The notes beneath the pieces are model-generated. The model searched no databases. It was not told where the DNA came from and saw only the letters and a list, made by a program, of their open reading frames with translations. Positions 24,872 through 32,935 of a stretch of DNA of 64,000 bases are shown piece after piece; positions within the stretch are counted from its first letter, which is position 1, and the number at the start of each line of letters is the position of its first letter. Source of the stretch: Gammaproteobacteria bacterium (lineage in GTDB: Bacteria; Pseudomonadota; Gammaproteobacteria; Steroidobacterales; GCA-2729495). A program made the translations under genes and the position numbers. The stretch is taken from positions 310,001 to 374,000 of the forward strand of contig JAUHYQ010000004.1 in NCBI GenBank assembly GCA_030426355.1, written 5' to 3'.

Positions 24872-25927
24872 TTAAGTCGGATCGGGCTGATCGAATAGCT
24901 CGAGTTCCGGACTGTTGTTATCCGGAGGTGGCAGCCCAAAGTGCTGGTAAGCCGCCGATGTCGCTACCCGACCGCGAGGCGTGCGCATCAAGTAGCCCTG
25001 CTGTATCAGGTAAGGCTCCAATACGTCTTCAATCGTGCCGCGCTCCTCGCCGATGGCAGCAGCCACAGCGTCTATACCCACCGGCCCGCCAGCAAATTTA
25101 TCAATGATGGCGAGCAATAGTTTGCGGTCCATCATGTCAAACCCGTTAGGGTCAACCGCCAGCATGTCCATGGCCGACCGCGCGGTTGCCTGATCGATAA
25201 AACCACCTGCCTCAACTTCGGCGTAGTCACGCACGCGCCGCAACAGGCGATTGGCAATTCGCGGTGTACCGCGCGCGCGACCCGCTATCTCGGACGCACC
25301 CTGCTCATCCATTCCGGTGTTCAGGATGGATGCCGAACGCTGCACTATCTGGTGCAACTCACTTTCGGTATAAAACTCCAGCCGCTGCACTATGCCAAAA
25401 CGGTCACGCAGCGGTGATGTCAGCAGGCCGGCGCGCGTGGTAGCGCCCACCAGCGTGAACGGCTTCAGGTTAAGCTTGATAGAGCGTGCCGCGGGACCCT
25501 CACCGATCATGATGTCGAGCTGAAAGTCTTCCATTGCCGGGTACAGCACTTCTTCGACGACCGGGCTAAGGCGGTGGATTTCGTCCACGAATAGTACGTC
25601 CCCCTCATCCAGACTCGTGAGCATGGCAGCGAGATCACCGGCACGCTCGAGCACCGGGCCCGATGTGTGCTTAAGATTTACGTTTAGCTCGCGCGCGATG
25701 ATATTGGCCAGCGTTGTCTTGCCCAGCCCCGGCGGCCCGAATATCAGCGTGTGATCAAGCGCTTCTTTACGCTGGCGCGCCGCAGCAATAAATATCCGCA
25801 TCTGCTGCTTAACCGCCTCCTGCCCGACGTAGTCGGCCAGACTGCCAGGACGAATCGCGCGCTCGAGAGCCGCCTCTTCGGGCTCTCCTGTCATGGATAT
25901 CAGTCGTTCTTTGGCGGGTTCGGTCAT
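24872..25927 (-). CDS. ruvB: Holliday junction branch migration ATPase RuvB
   Basis: A 351-residue AAA+ helicase. It shows [11 protein letters not shown], Walker [12 protein letters not shown] (about residues 65-75), Walker [10 protein letters not shown], the sensor GATTRAG, the arginine-finger region [14 protein letters not shown], and a C-terminal winged helix with [13 protein letters not shown]. It drives Holliday-junction migration with RuvA. It starts 3 bp after the ruvA stop. Confidence 0.97.
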   Translation of the reverse strand: MTEPAKERLISMTGEPEEAALERAIRPGSLADYVGQEAVKQQMRIFIAAARQRKEALDHTLIFGPPGLGKTTLANIIARELNVNLKHTSGPVLERAGDLAAMLTSLDEGDVLFVDEIHRLSPVVEEVLYPAMEDFQLDIMIGEGPAARSIKLNLKPFTLVGATTRAGLLTSPLRDRFGIVQRLEFYTESELHQIVQRSASILNTGMDEQGASEIAGRARGTPRIANRLLRRVRDYAEVEAGGFIDQATARSAMDMLAVDPNGFDMMDRKLLLAIIDKFAGGPVGIDAVAAAIGEERGTIEDVLEPYLIQQGYLMRTPRGRVATSAAYQHFGLPPPDNNSPELELFDQPDPT

Positions 25928-25930
25928 GCG

Positions 25931-26536
25931 TTAACCTCCAGCCGGTGCTGCAGAGCGCAACACGCTGCGAAGTATGTCCTCGGTGCCCGTCAGATCCGCA
26001 TCGACCTTGTCCAGCATTTTACGCGCCTCGACCGGTTTGTATCCCAGCGAGGTCAGTGCACTGAAGGCTTCCTGCCGCGACCCGTTGGCGGCATCGGATG
26101 AACCGATTTTGCTGACACTCAATACCTGCGCCTGACTGTCGACCTTATCGCGCATATCCATGATCAATCGTTCTGCCGTTTTGCGACCCACACCCGGCAA
26201 TTTGGACAACAGCGTGGCGTCTTCCGTTCGCACACAGGTAATAAAAGAGTTCACGTTCATCCCTGACAAAATCCCCAATGCCAGTTTGGCGCCCACACGA
26301 TTCACCTTGATCAGGTCGCGGAACAGCTGCCGCTCGGATTCAGTCGCGAAACCATACAAAGTATGCTGATCCTCTCGCACCATGAGGTGTGTGATCAGAT
26401 GGACCTCGGACCCGACTTTAGGCAACTCCAGGCAGGTCGACAGGGGTGCCTCGACCTCGTAGCCCACACCGTTAACCTCTATCAGCAATTGCGGGGGCTG
26501 ACTCGCTACCAGAGTGCCGCGCAAAAAACCGATCAT
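25931..26536 (-). CDS. ruvA: Holliday junction DNA-binding protein RuvA
   Basis: A 201-residue protein in the usual three domains: N-terminal OB fold (MIGFLRGTLVASQPPQLLIE), central helix-hairpin-helix pair (about 72-135; LLSKLPGVGRKTAERLIMDM), and a C-terminal domain (about 155-201; SALTSLGYKPVEARKML) that contacts RuvB. It binds and holds the four-way junction. The start overlaps the ruvC stop by 4 bp. Confidence 0.97.
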   Translation of the reverse strand: MIGFLRGTLVASQPPQLLIEVNGVGYEVEAPLSTCLELPKVGSEVHLITHLMVREDQHTLYGFATESERQLFRDLIKVNRVGAKLALGILSGMNVNSFITCVRTEDATLLSKLPGVGRKTAERLIMDMRDKVDSQAQVLSVSKIGSSDAANGSRQEAFSALTSLGYKPVEARKMLDKVDADLTGTEDILRSVLRSAAPAGG

Positions 26537-27042
26537 GACATTGCTTCCGCGAGACGCTGCCCGGCCGAACGACGATGCGCATGACAGAGGGCAATACCCA
26601 GCGCGTCAGCCGCGTCAGCTTGCAATTCTGTGTTGATTCCGAGCAATACGCGCACCATGTGTTGCATCTGTTCCTTGCCAGCGGCACCGCGGCCGACGAT
26701 GGCCTGCTTAACTTCGCGCGCCGCATATTCGTAAACCGCAATATCGTGCCCAAAGGTGGCACAAATAGCGGCCGCCCTGGCCTGCCCCAGTTTGAGCGCG
26801 CTATCGGCGTTTTTGGCCACGAACACGCTTTCGACCGCCATTTCAGAGGGTCGGTATTGACTGATCAAACCCACCAGTGCCGCATGGATAGTTTCGAGTC
26901 GCGCCGCTGTGCCATCAACCTTTCGCGCATCAATAAAACCGCTCGCTACCCAGCAACTGTCCTGGCCGTTGGTATCAACAATCCCGTATCCCGTCAGCCT
27001 GAAGCCGGGATCAATGCCCAACACCCGTACCGGGTTTCTCAT
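26533..27042 (-). CDS. ruvC: Crossover junction endodeoxyribonuclease RuvC
   Basis: A 169-residue RNase H-fold resolvase. The acidic catalytic residues are visible in VLGIDPGFRLTGYG (Asp7 region), PSEMAVESVFVAKNADSALK (Glu) and the C-terminal DAADALGIALCHAH. It cuts Holliday junctions symmetrically after RuvAB migration. It is the first of ruvCAB and follows yebC by 23 bp, the usual gammaproteobacterial order. Confidence 0.96.
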   Translation of the reverse strand: MRNPVRVLGIDPGFRLTGYGIVDTNGQDSCWVASGFIDARKVDGTAARLETIHAALVGLISQYRPSEMAVESVFVAKNADSALKLGQARAAAICATFGHDIAVYEYAAREVKQAIVGRGAAGKEQMQHMVRVLLGINTELQADAADALGIALCHAHRRSAGQRLAEAMS

Positions 27043-27065
27043 GTCAAAGCGCGACTCATGTTGCT

Positions 27066-27806
27066 TTACAGCTTCGCCAGAATGTCATCGGGAATCTCTG
27101 CGTTCGAAAACACGTTTTGCACATCGTCCAGATCTTCCAGACCTTCCAGCAATTTGATCATGCTGGCCGCACCATCGGCATCCAGCGTAGTGGACAACGA
27201 CGAGCGCATGGTGATTTCGCTGACATCAGGTTCGAGTCCGGCCGCGCACAGTGCTGCGTGCACAGCCTCAAACTCTGACGGTGATGTCAGCACTTCAATT
27301 AAGCCGTCTTCATCGGTGACGACATCTTCGGCCCCCGCCTCGAGGGCCACTTCAATAACTTTGTCTTCATCGGTTTCCGGGCCAAACTGACATAACCCGA
27401 CTTTATTAAACATGTATGCAACTGAGCCGTCCGCACCCAGGTTGCCCCCGTGTTTGCTAAAGGCATGCCGCACATCCGCGACCGTGCGGTTCCGGTTATC
27501 CGTCATGCACTCCACCATGACAGCTACCCCGCCTGGGCCATAACCCTCGTAGGTGATTTCGTCGTAGTTGTCGCCTTCCAGATTGCCGCTACCTCGCTTG
27601 ATGGCGGCTTCAATCCGGTCTTTGGGTAAACTTGCCGCTTTGGCCTTGTCGACCGCCAGCCGCAGTGGTGGATTGCTATCGATGTCGTCGCCGCCGCGCG
27701 CCGCGACGGTGATGTTGCGAATCAGCCTGGTAAACAGCTTGCCGCGTTTTTTATCCTGAGCACCTTTACGGTGCTGGATATTTGCCCACTTAGAATGACC
27801 TGCCAT
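27066..27806 (-). CDS. yebC: YebC/PmpR family protein
   Basis: A 246-residue protein starting at [18 protein letters not shown] (ATG 27806); the longer frame to 27848 is not used. It has the three-domain YebC fold, with [17 protein letters not shown] and [19 protein letters not shown] near the middle. Members bind DNA as regulators (PmpR) or act in translation at hard-to-read stretches (YebC2/TACO1-like). It lies upstream of ruvCAB, as in E. coli, and 19 bp after the YfaZ gene. Confidence 0.95.
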   Translation of the reverse strand: MAGHSKWANIQHRKGAQDKKRGKLFTRLIRNITVAARGGDDIDSNPPLRLAVDKAKAASLPKDRIEAAIKRGSGNLEGDNYDEITYEGYGPGGVAVMVECMTDNRNRTVADVRHAFSKHGGNLGADGSVAYMFNKVGLCQFGPETDEDKVIEVALEAGAEDVVTDEDGLIEVLTSPSEFEAVHAALCAAGLEPDVSEITMRSSLSTTLDADGAASMIKLLEGLEDLDDVQNVFSNAEIPDDILAKL

Positions 27807-27825
27807 ATATATTAAAATCAGATGT

Positions 27826-28392
27826 TTAAAAACGAATATTAAAGCCAACGTTTAGACCATTGTCGATCAGTGCTCGACTGCCATTGCTGAACTCGGTGTT
27901 CAGGTAGCGCGCACCCACAAAAATATCGGCTTCCCGCAACAGCGCGTATTGCAGGCGCAACGATACGTCTTCGTATTTTTCCAGATCCCCGAGACTCAGT
28001 ATGTCCGGCGCGACCCATGCAGACCCACGCACCGACACGCGATCCATGCCGGGCAAGGCATAACGAAAAAACGCGCCCACCGCCACTGGTATGCCGGACT
28101 GGCCCGATCCATCGCCATCGACATAGCCACTGCGCAGACCCAGCCCTGCTTCCAGCGGATTGTCACCGTCGGATGCATAACCCCGTATAAACAGGCTACC
28201 GTTGACTACCGTGCCTTTGTCACTGTTATTGACAAAGCCCAGATCCCCGGACAGATCGCTGTTATCAAAATCGTGTAGATAGAAGATGCGTACCGCATCA
28301 CTGTTAAAACTGAGGTCTATTTCGCCCGCAATGGCCGGGGCGGACAGCACTGACATGGCACAGAGGCCCGCCAGAATCCGTATGGCTCGCAT
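27826..28392 (-). CDS. YfaZ-family outer membrane beta-barrel protein
   Basis: A 188-residue protein with signal peptide [23 protein letters not shown]. The start at 28392 has GGGAG upstream. The mature part has alternating strands typical of a small barrel, including [32 protein letters not shown] and the C-terminal LNVGFNIRF ending in Phe as barrel proteins do. YfaZ proteins have unknown function. It precedes yebC with a 19-bp gap. Confidence 0.85.
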   Translation of the reverse strand: MRAIRILAGLCAMSVLSAPAIAGEIDLSFNSDAVRIFYLHDFDNSDLSGDLGFVNNSDKGTVVNGSLFIRGYASDGDNPLEAGLGLRSGYVDGDGSGQSGIPVAVGAFFRYALPGMDRVSVRGSAWVAPDILSLGDLEKYEDVSLRLQYALLREADIFVGARYLNTEFSNGSRALIDNGLNVGFNIRF

Positions 28393-28469
28393 GATCAAAC
28401 TCCCGCACAACAACGGGCTAATCATACCGCCAATCCTGCGCCCCAACTAGCCCGGCGCTGTCCGGAGCC

Positions 28470-28928
28470 TCAGGCGAACGGGGTCATGGCCACCGTGGCC
28501 AGCAGAAACAGCTCCCAGATAATCAGGCAGGCATAGATGCCGCACAAAACCTCAAGGATTCGGCGCACCCGAAGCCGGCCGGCCAGCCGATAACGGGCCA
28601 TCGCGGTGAGGAACAGAACGCCGGAGCAGGTAAACAGCAGTTTGGTTGTCAGGAAAGCGCTGATATCAGACTCAATCAGTGTTTTCATGAAATAGTTCAC
28701 TTCATTGGCACCCATTGATAAGAGCTGCAGCGTGAAAAACGCATCCAGACAGCTCATCAGCACAATGGCCAGACTGACCATGACCAAACCAGGGTCGTAA
28801 ATGTCCACCAGGCACCATTGATCGTCGTCCGCCCGGCGATTATCACGCCGCCGCGGATGCAGACAGCCATAAAGCACAGAATTGAAGCTCTGCCGACGCC
28901 TGTCTCGCCGGTCATTGCGCTGATCCAA
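28470..28928 (-). CDS. DUF5658-like small membrane protein
   Basis: A 152-residue protein with a basic, Arg/Asp-rich cytosolic N-terminus (about residues 1-42) and three or four helices: LVMVSLAIVLMSCLDAFFTL, ISAFLTTKLLFTCSGVLFL and a C-terminal YACLIIWELFLLATVAM. The LQLLSMGANEVNYFM motif is typical of DUF5658. Its start is TTG 28928, supported by AGGGGAG (28940-28934) five bases away. Function unknown. Confidence 0.8.
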   Translation of the reverse strand: MDQRNDRRDRRRQSFNSVLYGCLHPRRRDNRRADDDQWCLVDIYDPGLVMVSLAIVLMSCLDAFFTLQLLSMGANEVNYFMKTLIESDISAFLTTKLLFTCSGVLFLTAMARYRLAGRLRVRRILEVLCGIYACLIIWELFLLATVAMTPFA

Positions 28929-29044
28929 AGCTACTCCCCTTGCACCGCTATGACGGTGTTCTTTTTAATTCCGCAGTCTAATCATAATGACAAAACGCAG
29001 GGGAAGGCAAAGACCGGGATTATGTCTTATAGCGGGATAAAGAA

Positions 29045-29073
29045 AAGCCCCACTGGTACCAGCAGTGGGGCTT
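29045..29073 (-). terminator. Rho-independent-type terminator after the PEP-CTERM-like gene
   Basis: An 11-bp perfect stem, AAGCCCCACTG (29045-29055) with CAGTGGGGCTT (29063-29073), encloses a 7-base loop. Read on the minus strand it runs into TTTCTTTAT, so it serves the gene ending at 29133. Confidence 0.75.
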
Positions 29074-29081
29074 GGGGTTCC

Positions 29082-29120
29082 TTACGCTGTAAATAAAGGG
29101 GGATGAGGAAGACAGCGTAA
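29082..29120. repeat. Inverted repeat downstream of the PEP-CTERM-like gene
   Basis: TTACGCTGT (29082-29090) and ACAGCGTAA (29112-29120) form a perfect 9-bp inverted repeat around 21 bases. It lies between the stop at 29133 and the terminator, in the transcript's 3' end. It may stabilise the mRNA. Confidence 0.5.
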
Positions 29121-29132
29121 AGTTTGAGGAAA

Positions 29133-29726
29133 CTAGTTGCGGATTAACCTCCGCGTAACCGGCAGCAAGGATGCAATTGCACTCAGCATGAACACCAAGG
29201 CTGGCGGCAATGGCACGACGGTTACGGTCGCGCCGTTAAAAACAGGGGTAAAGGTCTGATTGCTGGGCGACTCGTTGGCAAAACTGTCGAAAAAGTCATC
29301 GGCGTCATAAACCTCGAACATCAATACTGTTCCCAGTGAAGGCACCGGATCAGGGATATTATTGACGACAAAGTTGTAGGTGCCGATAACGCCTGTATCC
29401 AGCGCATTTTCAAAACCCAATGTGACGATGTCATCACTACTGTCAGTCAGTACGCTTACGCCAGACAACTCAGTGGCAGGCGAGCTAAACACGAAGCTCG
29501 TGAAATCCACGAACTCCGAGTTAAAGCGAACCGCGACCTGACCGGAAAACTCTCCATCGAAACCAGGCACGAGCTGATCTGACGCGTCTAGCTGCAAGTC
29601 AAGCGAAAACGTGTCGCCGGCCGCTACCGTGCTAACGCTCGGCACCAGACTCACGGTGGCGGCGTTAGCAGTTACGCTAATAACGGCCAGTAGTGCTGCA
29701 GCTGTGATTGTCGGAATACTCTTCAT
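29133..29726 (-). CDS. Exported cohesin-like protein with PEP-CTERM-type sorting tail
   Basis: A 197-residue protein with a signal peptide ending near ANAA, a beta-rich middle (VSLVPSVSTVAAGDTFSLDL, then FDGEFSGQVAVRFNSEFVDF) resembling a cohesin-type surface domain, and the tail VVPLPPALVFMLSAIASLL followed by RRLIRN. A VPLPPA-type motif, hydrophobic helix and basic end are the hallmark of PEP-CTERM proteins, which exosortase cleaves and exports. Its role may be in extracellular matrix or surface. It lies 36 bp downstream of another tail-bearing gene on the same strand. No exosortase is in this window. Confidence 0.75.
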   Translation of the reverse strand: MKSIPTITAAALLAVISVTANAATVSLVPSVSTVAAGDTFSLDLQLDASDQLVPGFDGEFSGQVAVRFNSEFVDFTSFVFSSPATELSGVSVLTDSSDDIVTLGFENALDTGVIGTYNFVVNNIPDPVPSLGTVLMFEVYDADDFFDSFANESPSNQTFTPVFNGATVTVVPLPPALVFMLSAIASLLPVTRRLIRN

Positions 29727-29762
29727 TTTTCTATACGGTCAGATATGAATGCCCGCAATGAT

Positions 29763-30716
29763 CTAAGCAGCCTGGCCTGCATTTCTTTTGCGGCGAGCTG
29801 CCATACCACCCAGCATCGCAAGGCCCGAAACCATCAGCATTGCGGCAGGCGGCAATGGAACGACAGTAGCCGGACCGCCGAACGAGGCCATATTGATACA
29901 GCCAGCTGGTTCTTCTTCGTTACGACGGTTGCATACGCTCAGGCTATCAACGTGCGCGGCGAACACGGTATTGCCACGCAGGGCGTTACCGGTCGACAGG
30001 CTGGATGCATAGTCATGGATCGAGTCGCCATCCACACCGATGATCGAGAACAGCAACGGGTCATATTCCTCACCGGACCCAATCACCAGGTTTGCGTCAA
30101 ATACTCCAAACTGGTCGATCTCGGTTCCCGGCACCAGGGAAGCTGTCAAGCGTGTCTGGATGAGATTCATGCGCGCCTGCAGTGAAGCGATGTCAAACGG
30201 CAGTGTTTCGGGATTATTCTGCAGCAGCTCACTGATGCTGCCGCCGCGGTTACCGCCCATGCGCGAACGACTGCGAACGTAGCCACCAAAGTTCTGATAT
30301 TCAGCGGCCTGCTGCAACTGGCTCATCCGCCCCGCCATGCGGTCGAATATGCTGCCGCCCCTGGCATTAGCGCTGATGAGATTGAGTGGCTGACCAATAA
30401 TCTCCCAGCCCTCGGGCGCAACGATGTTGTTAATTGTTGCGCCAGAATTGCCAAAATTAAAACTGAATGCCGCAATTTCTGGTGCGCCTTCATTGCCAGC
30501 GTTGTTCTGCAGATCTTCAAGTGTCTCCACGCGAAAATCGATGGCGCCGTCCTGTCCGTCACTTATTGTGACTTGCATATACTGGCCACCGTCCGGGAAC
30601 GCTGCCTGCTGCGTCGAACGGTCCAGCATAAAACTGATGCTGGCGGCCGAAGCCTGACCCGATAACCCAACAAGAGTCATTGCAGCGATGGCAATGCTTC
30701 TAATCAACTTGTCCAA
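29763..30716 (-). CDS. Exported protein with PEP-CTERM-type sorting tail
   Basis: A 317-residue secreted protein. TTG 30716 is preferred as start: AAGGGG (30729-30724) lies seven bases before it and it begins the signal peptide LDKLIRSIAIAAMTLVGLSG; the ATG at 30764 has no ribosome site. The mature part is mostly uncharacterised, with a Gly/Arg-rich stretch near the middle (RSRSRMGGNRGG) and two Cys near the end (SVCNRRNEEEPAGCI). The tail is VVPLPPAAMLMVSGLAMLGG then RRKRN, a good PEP-CTERM signal. Function unknown. Confidence 0.75.
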   Translation of the reverse strand: MDKLIRSIAIAAMTLVGLSGQASAASISFMLDRSTQQAAFPDGGQYMQVTISDGQDGAIDFRVETLEDLQNNAGNEGAPEIAAFSFNFGNSGATINNIVAPEGWEIIGQPLNLISANARGGSIFDRMAGRMSQLQQAAEYQNFGGYVRSRSRMGGNRGGSISELLQNNPETLPFDIASLQARMNLIQTRLTASLVPGTEIDQFGVFDANLVIGSGEEYDPLLFSIIGVDGDSIHDYASSLSTGNALRGNTVFAAHVDSLSVCNRRNEEEPAGCINMASFGGPATVVPLPPAAMLMVSGLAMLGGMAARRKRNAGQAA

Positions 30717-30808
30717 AATATTTCCCCTTGATTTTCCGGTGTTGCGGATAATTTTTTTGTACATTTCTGCAAAAAAGCGTTTTTAATTCGGCCTGCCTAT
30801 AAGTTGCT

Positions 30809-31678
30809 TCAGGCTTTGTCGAGAATGGATTCCAGTTTTTCTAAGCGTTGAGCTATCTCGGCCAGTCGATCCTTAATCTCGGTTCTGCTGGCCTCGACTT
30901 CTCTAACTGCAGGTCTAATAGCCGGCAGTTCGGGATGCGTCTCGTCAGCAAGAGCCTGCAATTCATCAAGATCGGTGGTGGTATCGGAGAACAAATCGCG
31001 CGCGGCAGCATCAACCGCCTGCGGTGAAACGACATCCGATGGCTGAAGAGCATTCGAACCGTGACCTTCTTCGTGACCATTCAGCCAACTGACACTCCAG
31101 GAAGCATCACCGTGCTCATAAGCACCTCTGTCGGGCAATGCTCTGCGGCGATGACCGTTCGGCTCATGAGCGCCATTACTGGCAGGTTGCCGCCCACCGA
31201 TGTGGTGCGCACGGCTCTCTTCTTGCAGCAATGCCTCTATATCCATAACAGCGCCGATTTGATAACGACCCGAGTCGATGCCGCGGATCTGACCGGGCGT
31301 AAATCGTGCAAGTAAGGTTTCGATCCGCTCTGGCGGTACGTAAGGGAGCAGGTTCATTAGCGAATTGCGAACCCTTAAACGGCGTATTTCGCTCACGAAA
31401 GCTTCTTCGGAAACGCGCGTGGCCAGGCGGTTGATATCCCTGACCGACAAATCGTCCAGGAAGGCCGAGACTTCCTTAAGGGTCGGGTATTCCTTTTTCA
31501 TCAGGGTGCGTATACGCGGCAAAACGGTAAGGACATCCAGATCTTTCTGCGGATAGCGAGCGCCGCGGCCACGATGAGACGGACCGGCGAGCACACCCTT
31601 GGAGATGTAATCGCTGATCGTTCTTCGTGTGCAACCGGAAATTTCTTCCAGCTCATTCACCGTGTAGCTACGAATCAT
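30809..31678 (-). CDS. MerR-family transcriptional regulator
   Basis: A 289-residue regulator. Residues 1-70 are a MerR winged helix-turn-helix (SYTVNELEEISGCTRRTISD, then GPSHRGRGARYPQKDL). The middle (about 75-150) is helical. A His/Gly/Asn-rich linker (about 155-215) leads to a C-terminal coiled coil (EASRTEIKDRLAEIAQRLEK). No Cys cluster for metal sensing is evident, so the signal is unknown. It is divergent from the HicB-like gene and sits next to two PEP-CTERM-like genes it might regulate; the intergenic region holds candidate operator sites. Confidence 0.88.
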   Translation of the reverse strand: MIRSYTVNELEEISGCTRRTISDYISKGVLAGPSHRGRGARYPQKDLDVLTVLPRIRTLMKKEYPTLKEVSAFLDDLSVRDINRLATRVSEEAFVSEIRRLRVRNSLMNLLPYVPPERIETLLARFTPGQIRGIDSGRYQIGAVMDIEALLQEESRAHHIGGRQPASNGAHEPNGHRRRALPDRGAYEHGDASWSVSWLNGHEEGHGSNALQPSDVVSPQAVDAAARDLFSDTTTDLDELQALADETHPELPAIRPAVREVEASRTEIKDRLAEIAQRLEKLESILDKA

Positions 31679-31700
31679 CCTTGGTCAACCTTTGTTCTTT

Positions 31701-31713
31701 ACGTTTATTTACG
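31701..31713. promoter_or_regulatory. Candidate regulator site, left copy (inverted pair with 31848-31860)
   Basis: ACGTTTATTTACG lies 23 bp upstream of the MerR gene start. Its exact reverse complement occurs at 31848-31860, 134 bp away, in front of the HicB-like gene. A perfect 13-bp inverted pair in a divergent control region is a good candidate for a shared regulator's binding sites. Confidence 0.5.
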
Positions 31714-31732
31714 GAAATTTAAGAACTTCCGT
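31711..31732. promoter_or_regulatory. Dyad, candidate MerR autoregulatory operator
   Basis: ACGGAA (31711-31716) and TTCCGT (31727-31732) form 6-bp arms around ten A/T-rich bases, directly upstream of the regulator gene. A dyad of about this length suits a MerR dimer. It overlaps the left 13-bp site. Confidence 0.4.
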
Positions 31733-31847
31733 GGCCCTGATGCGATTCTGTAACCACTTGGTCACAACACTTTCAGAACGGCCTCTTATATATCTCAGTT
31801 AATTCGTCAATCAATGACGATTTGTTGCGCTATTAACTGTTGTTGAG

Positions 31848-31860
31848 CGTAAATAAACGT
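31848..31860. promoter_or_regulatory. Candidate regulator site, right copy
   Basis: CGTAAATAAACGT, exact reverse complement of 31701-31713, lies 129 bp before the preferred start of the HicB-like gene. The rest of 31679-31989 is A/T-rich and holds no convincing gene. Confidence 0.5.
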
Positions 31861-31989
31861 CGATTTAATTGCAAGCCTTATTTCATGCGGGTTTCGGAGG
31901 GTTGGGGACGCGGAGCGAATGCGCTACGAAGATTGTTATTTTTCCGATACTTGCGGTTACAACAGAATCTTTTATGCAGCATTTTCAGG

Positions 31990-32403
31990 ATGAAAAGCGC
32001 AACGAATTCGGATAGTTATGTCAAACGTGGTGGTGACAAAAACGGCCTTTTGTTCAGCCAGAATCGGTGGCAGCATGCTGCCGATGAAACAACCATCCCG
32101 GAGTCCCGCTTGCTATACCCAGTCTGCTTAACTGTTGATGCCGAAAAAGGCCATCAAATTGTCGCACCGGACTTTAGTTGCCTGATGGTATGCGATGACA
32201 ATCGACATCGTGCATTGACGCGAATACAGCTCTGCATTGAAGGAACTGCATCAGACTTGCTGTTGCAAGGGTCGCCCCTCCCGGCACCGAGTTGCGTGGC
32301 TAAACTCAGGAAGCGCCCGGAATATATGGGCTATGAAATGCTGCAAATTGATATACACCCGCTGCAGTTGCAGGCAGTCGCCGCCCATCAGGCGCGGCGT
32401 TGA
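31990..32403 (+). CDS. HicB-like antitoxin-fold protein without a HicA partner
   Basis: A 137-residue protein from ATG 31990; the frame is open to 31840 but that part is Arg/Leu-rich and unlike the family. The region LLYPVCLTVDAEKGHQIVAP, then DFSCLMVCDDNRHRALTRIQ, then LLLQGSPLPAPS, follows the HicB pattern (YPxxxxxxxGxxVxxPDxxGCxxxGDxxxxAxxxxxxxxxxxLxxxGxPxPxPS) almost position by position, and YEMLQIDIHPLQL matches the closing strand. HicB normally neutralises the HicA mRNA interferase and represses the operon. No HicA-like small gene is adjacent, and no DNA-binding C-terminal domain is seen. It may be a domesticated orphan or a regulator paired with the divergent MerR gene. Confidence 0.65.
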   Translation: MKSATNSDSYVKRGGDKNGLLFSQNRWQHAADETTIPESRLLYPVCLTVDAEKGHQIVAPDFSCLMVCDDNRHRALTRIQLCIEGTASDLLLQGSPLPAPSCVAKLRKRPEYMGYEMLQIDIHPLQLQAVAAHQARR

Positions 32404-32442
32404 TTCACATCGGCAAGACCAATAAATCGGGCAATCGATCCT

Positions 32443-32835
32443 CTAGTATTCAATTCGCTCGGCCAGCATTGTGCCGGTGGATTGCACATTCGGATTGGAG
32501 AACATCAAAAACAACTTATTGGCAGATACAATAATGCCGTGGACGGTGCCGCCGCTGGTGCCACCCTGCTCCGCGTAATTCCAGGTCAACATGCAATTCG
32601 CCTGGACGGAATAATTACCCGTGAACGTGGCAATGTAGCTGGTGCCCAGCTGGCCTTCTCGCAGGCGCAGTTTAATTTTGTCGGCCGTTACCGTGGCTCT
32701 GCCGATGCCCGCAAGCTGATAGCCGTACCAAACCTCGTCGAAGGTCATTGCCCATTCGCCCTCGATGCTGGGGCAGGCCGCATGGGCGTTTAATGCGAAA
32801 AAGAAAACCACCATTCCAGAAAGCCAGCTTTTCAC
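32443..32835 (-). CDS. Small exported protein, beta-rich, unknown function
   Basis: A 130-residue protein with a clear signal peptide (MKSWLSGMVVFFFALNAHA) and a mature beta-strand pattern (SIEGEWAMTFDEVWYGYQ, IATFTGNYSVQANCMLTWNY, GTVHGIIVSANKLFLMFS) with two Cys that could form a disulfide. The ordering suggests a small lipocalin- or avidin-like barrel, but I cannot assign a family. It is convergent with the HicB-like gene and divergent from the aminotransferase gene. Confidence 0.7.
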   Translation of the reverse strand: MKSWLSGMVVFFFALNAHAACPSIEGEWAMTFDEVWYGYQLAGIGRATVTADKIKLRLREGQLGTSYIATFTGNYSVQANCMLTWNYAEQGGTSGGTVHGIIVSANKLFLMFSNPNVQSTGTMLAERIEY

Positions 32836-32935
32836 GATACTGCTCCGTTAGGTTGCCGGTTAAAACGCACGCATTAGACAGCGTGTTTGAGAGGGGTATA
32901 GTCTACCCTAATGGTGAAATCTTAAGGAGCCTGCA

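Noticed and set aside
31840-31989. N-terminal extension of the HicB-like gene from TTG 31840
   Set aside because: The extension is Arg/Leu-rich, lacks a ribosome site and would place the candidate operator inside the coding region.
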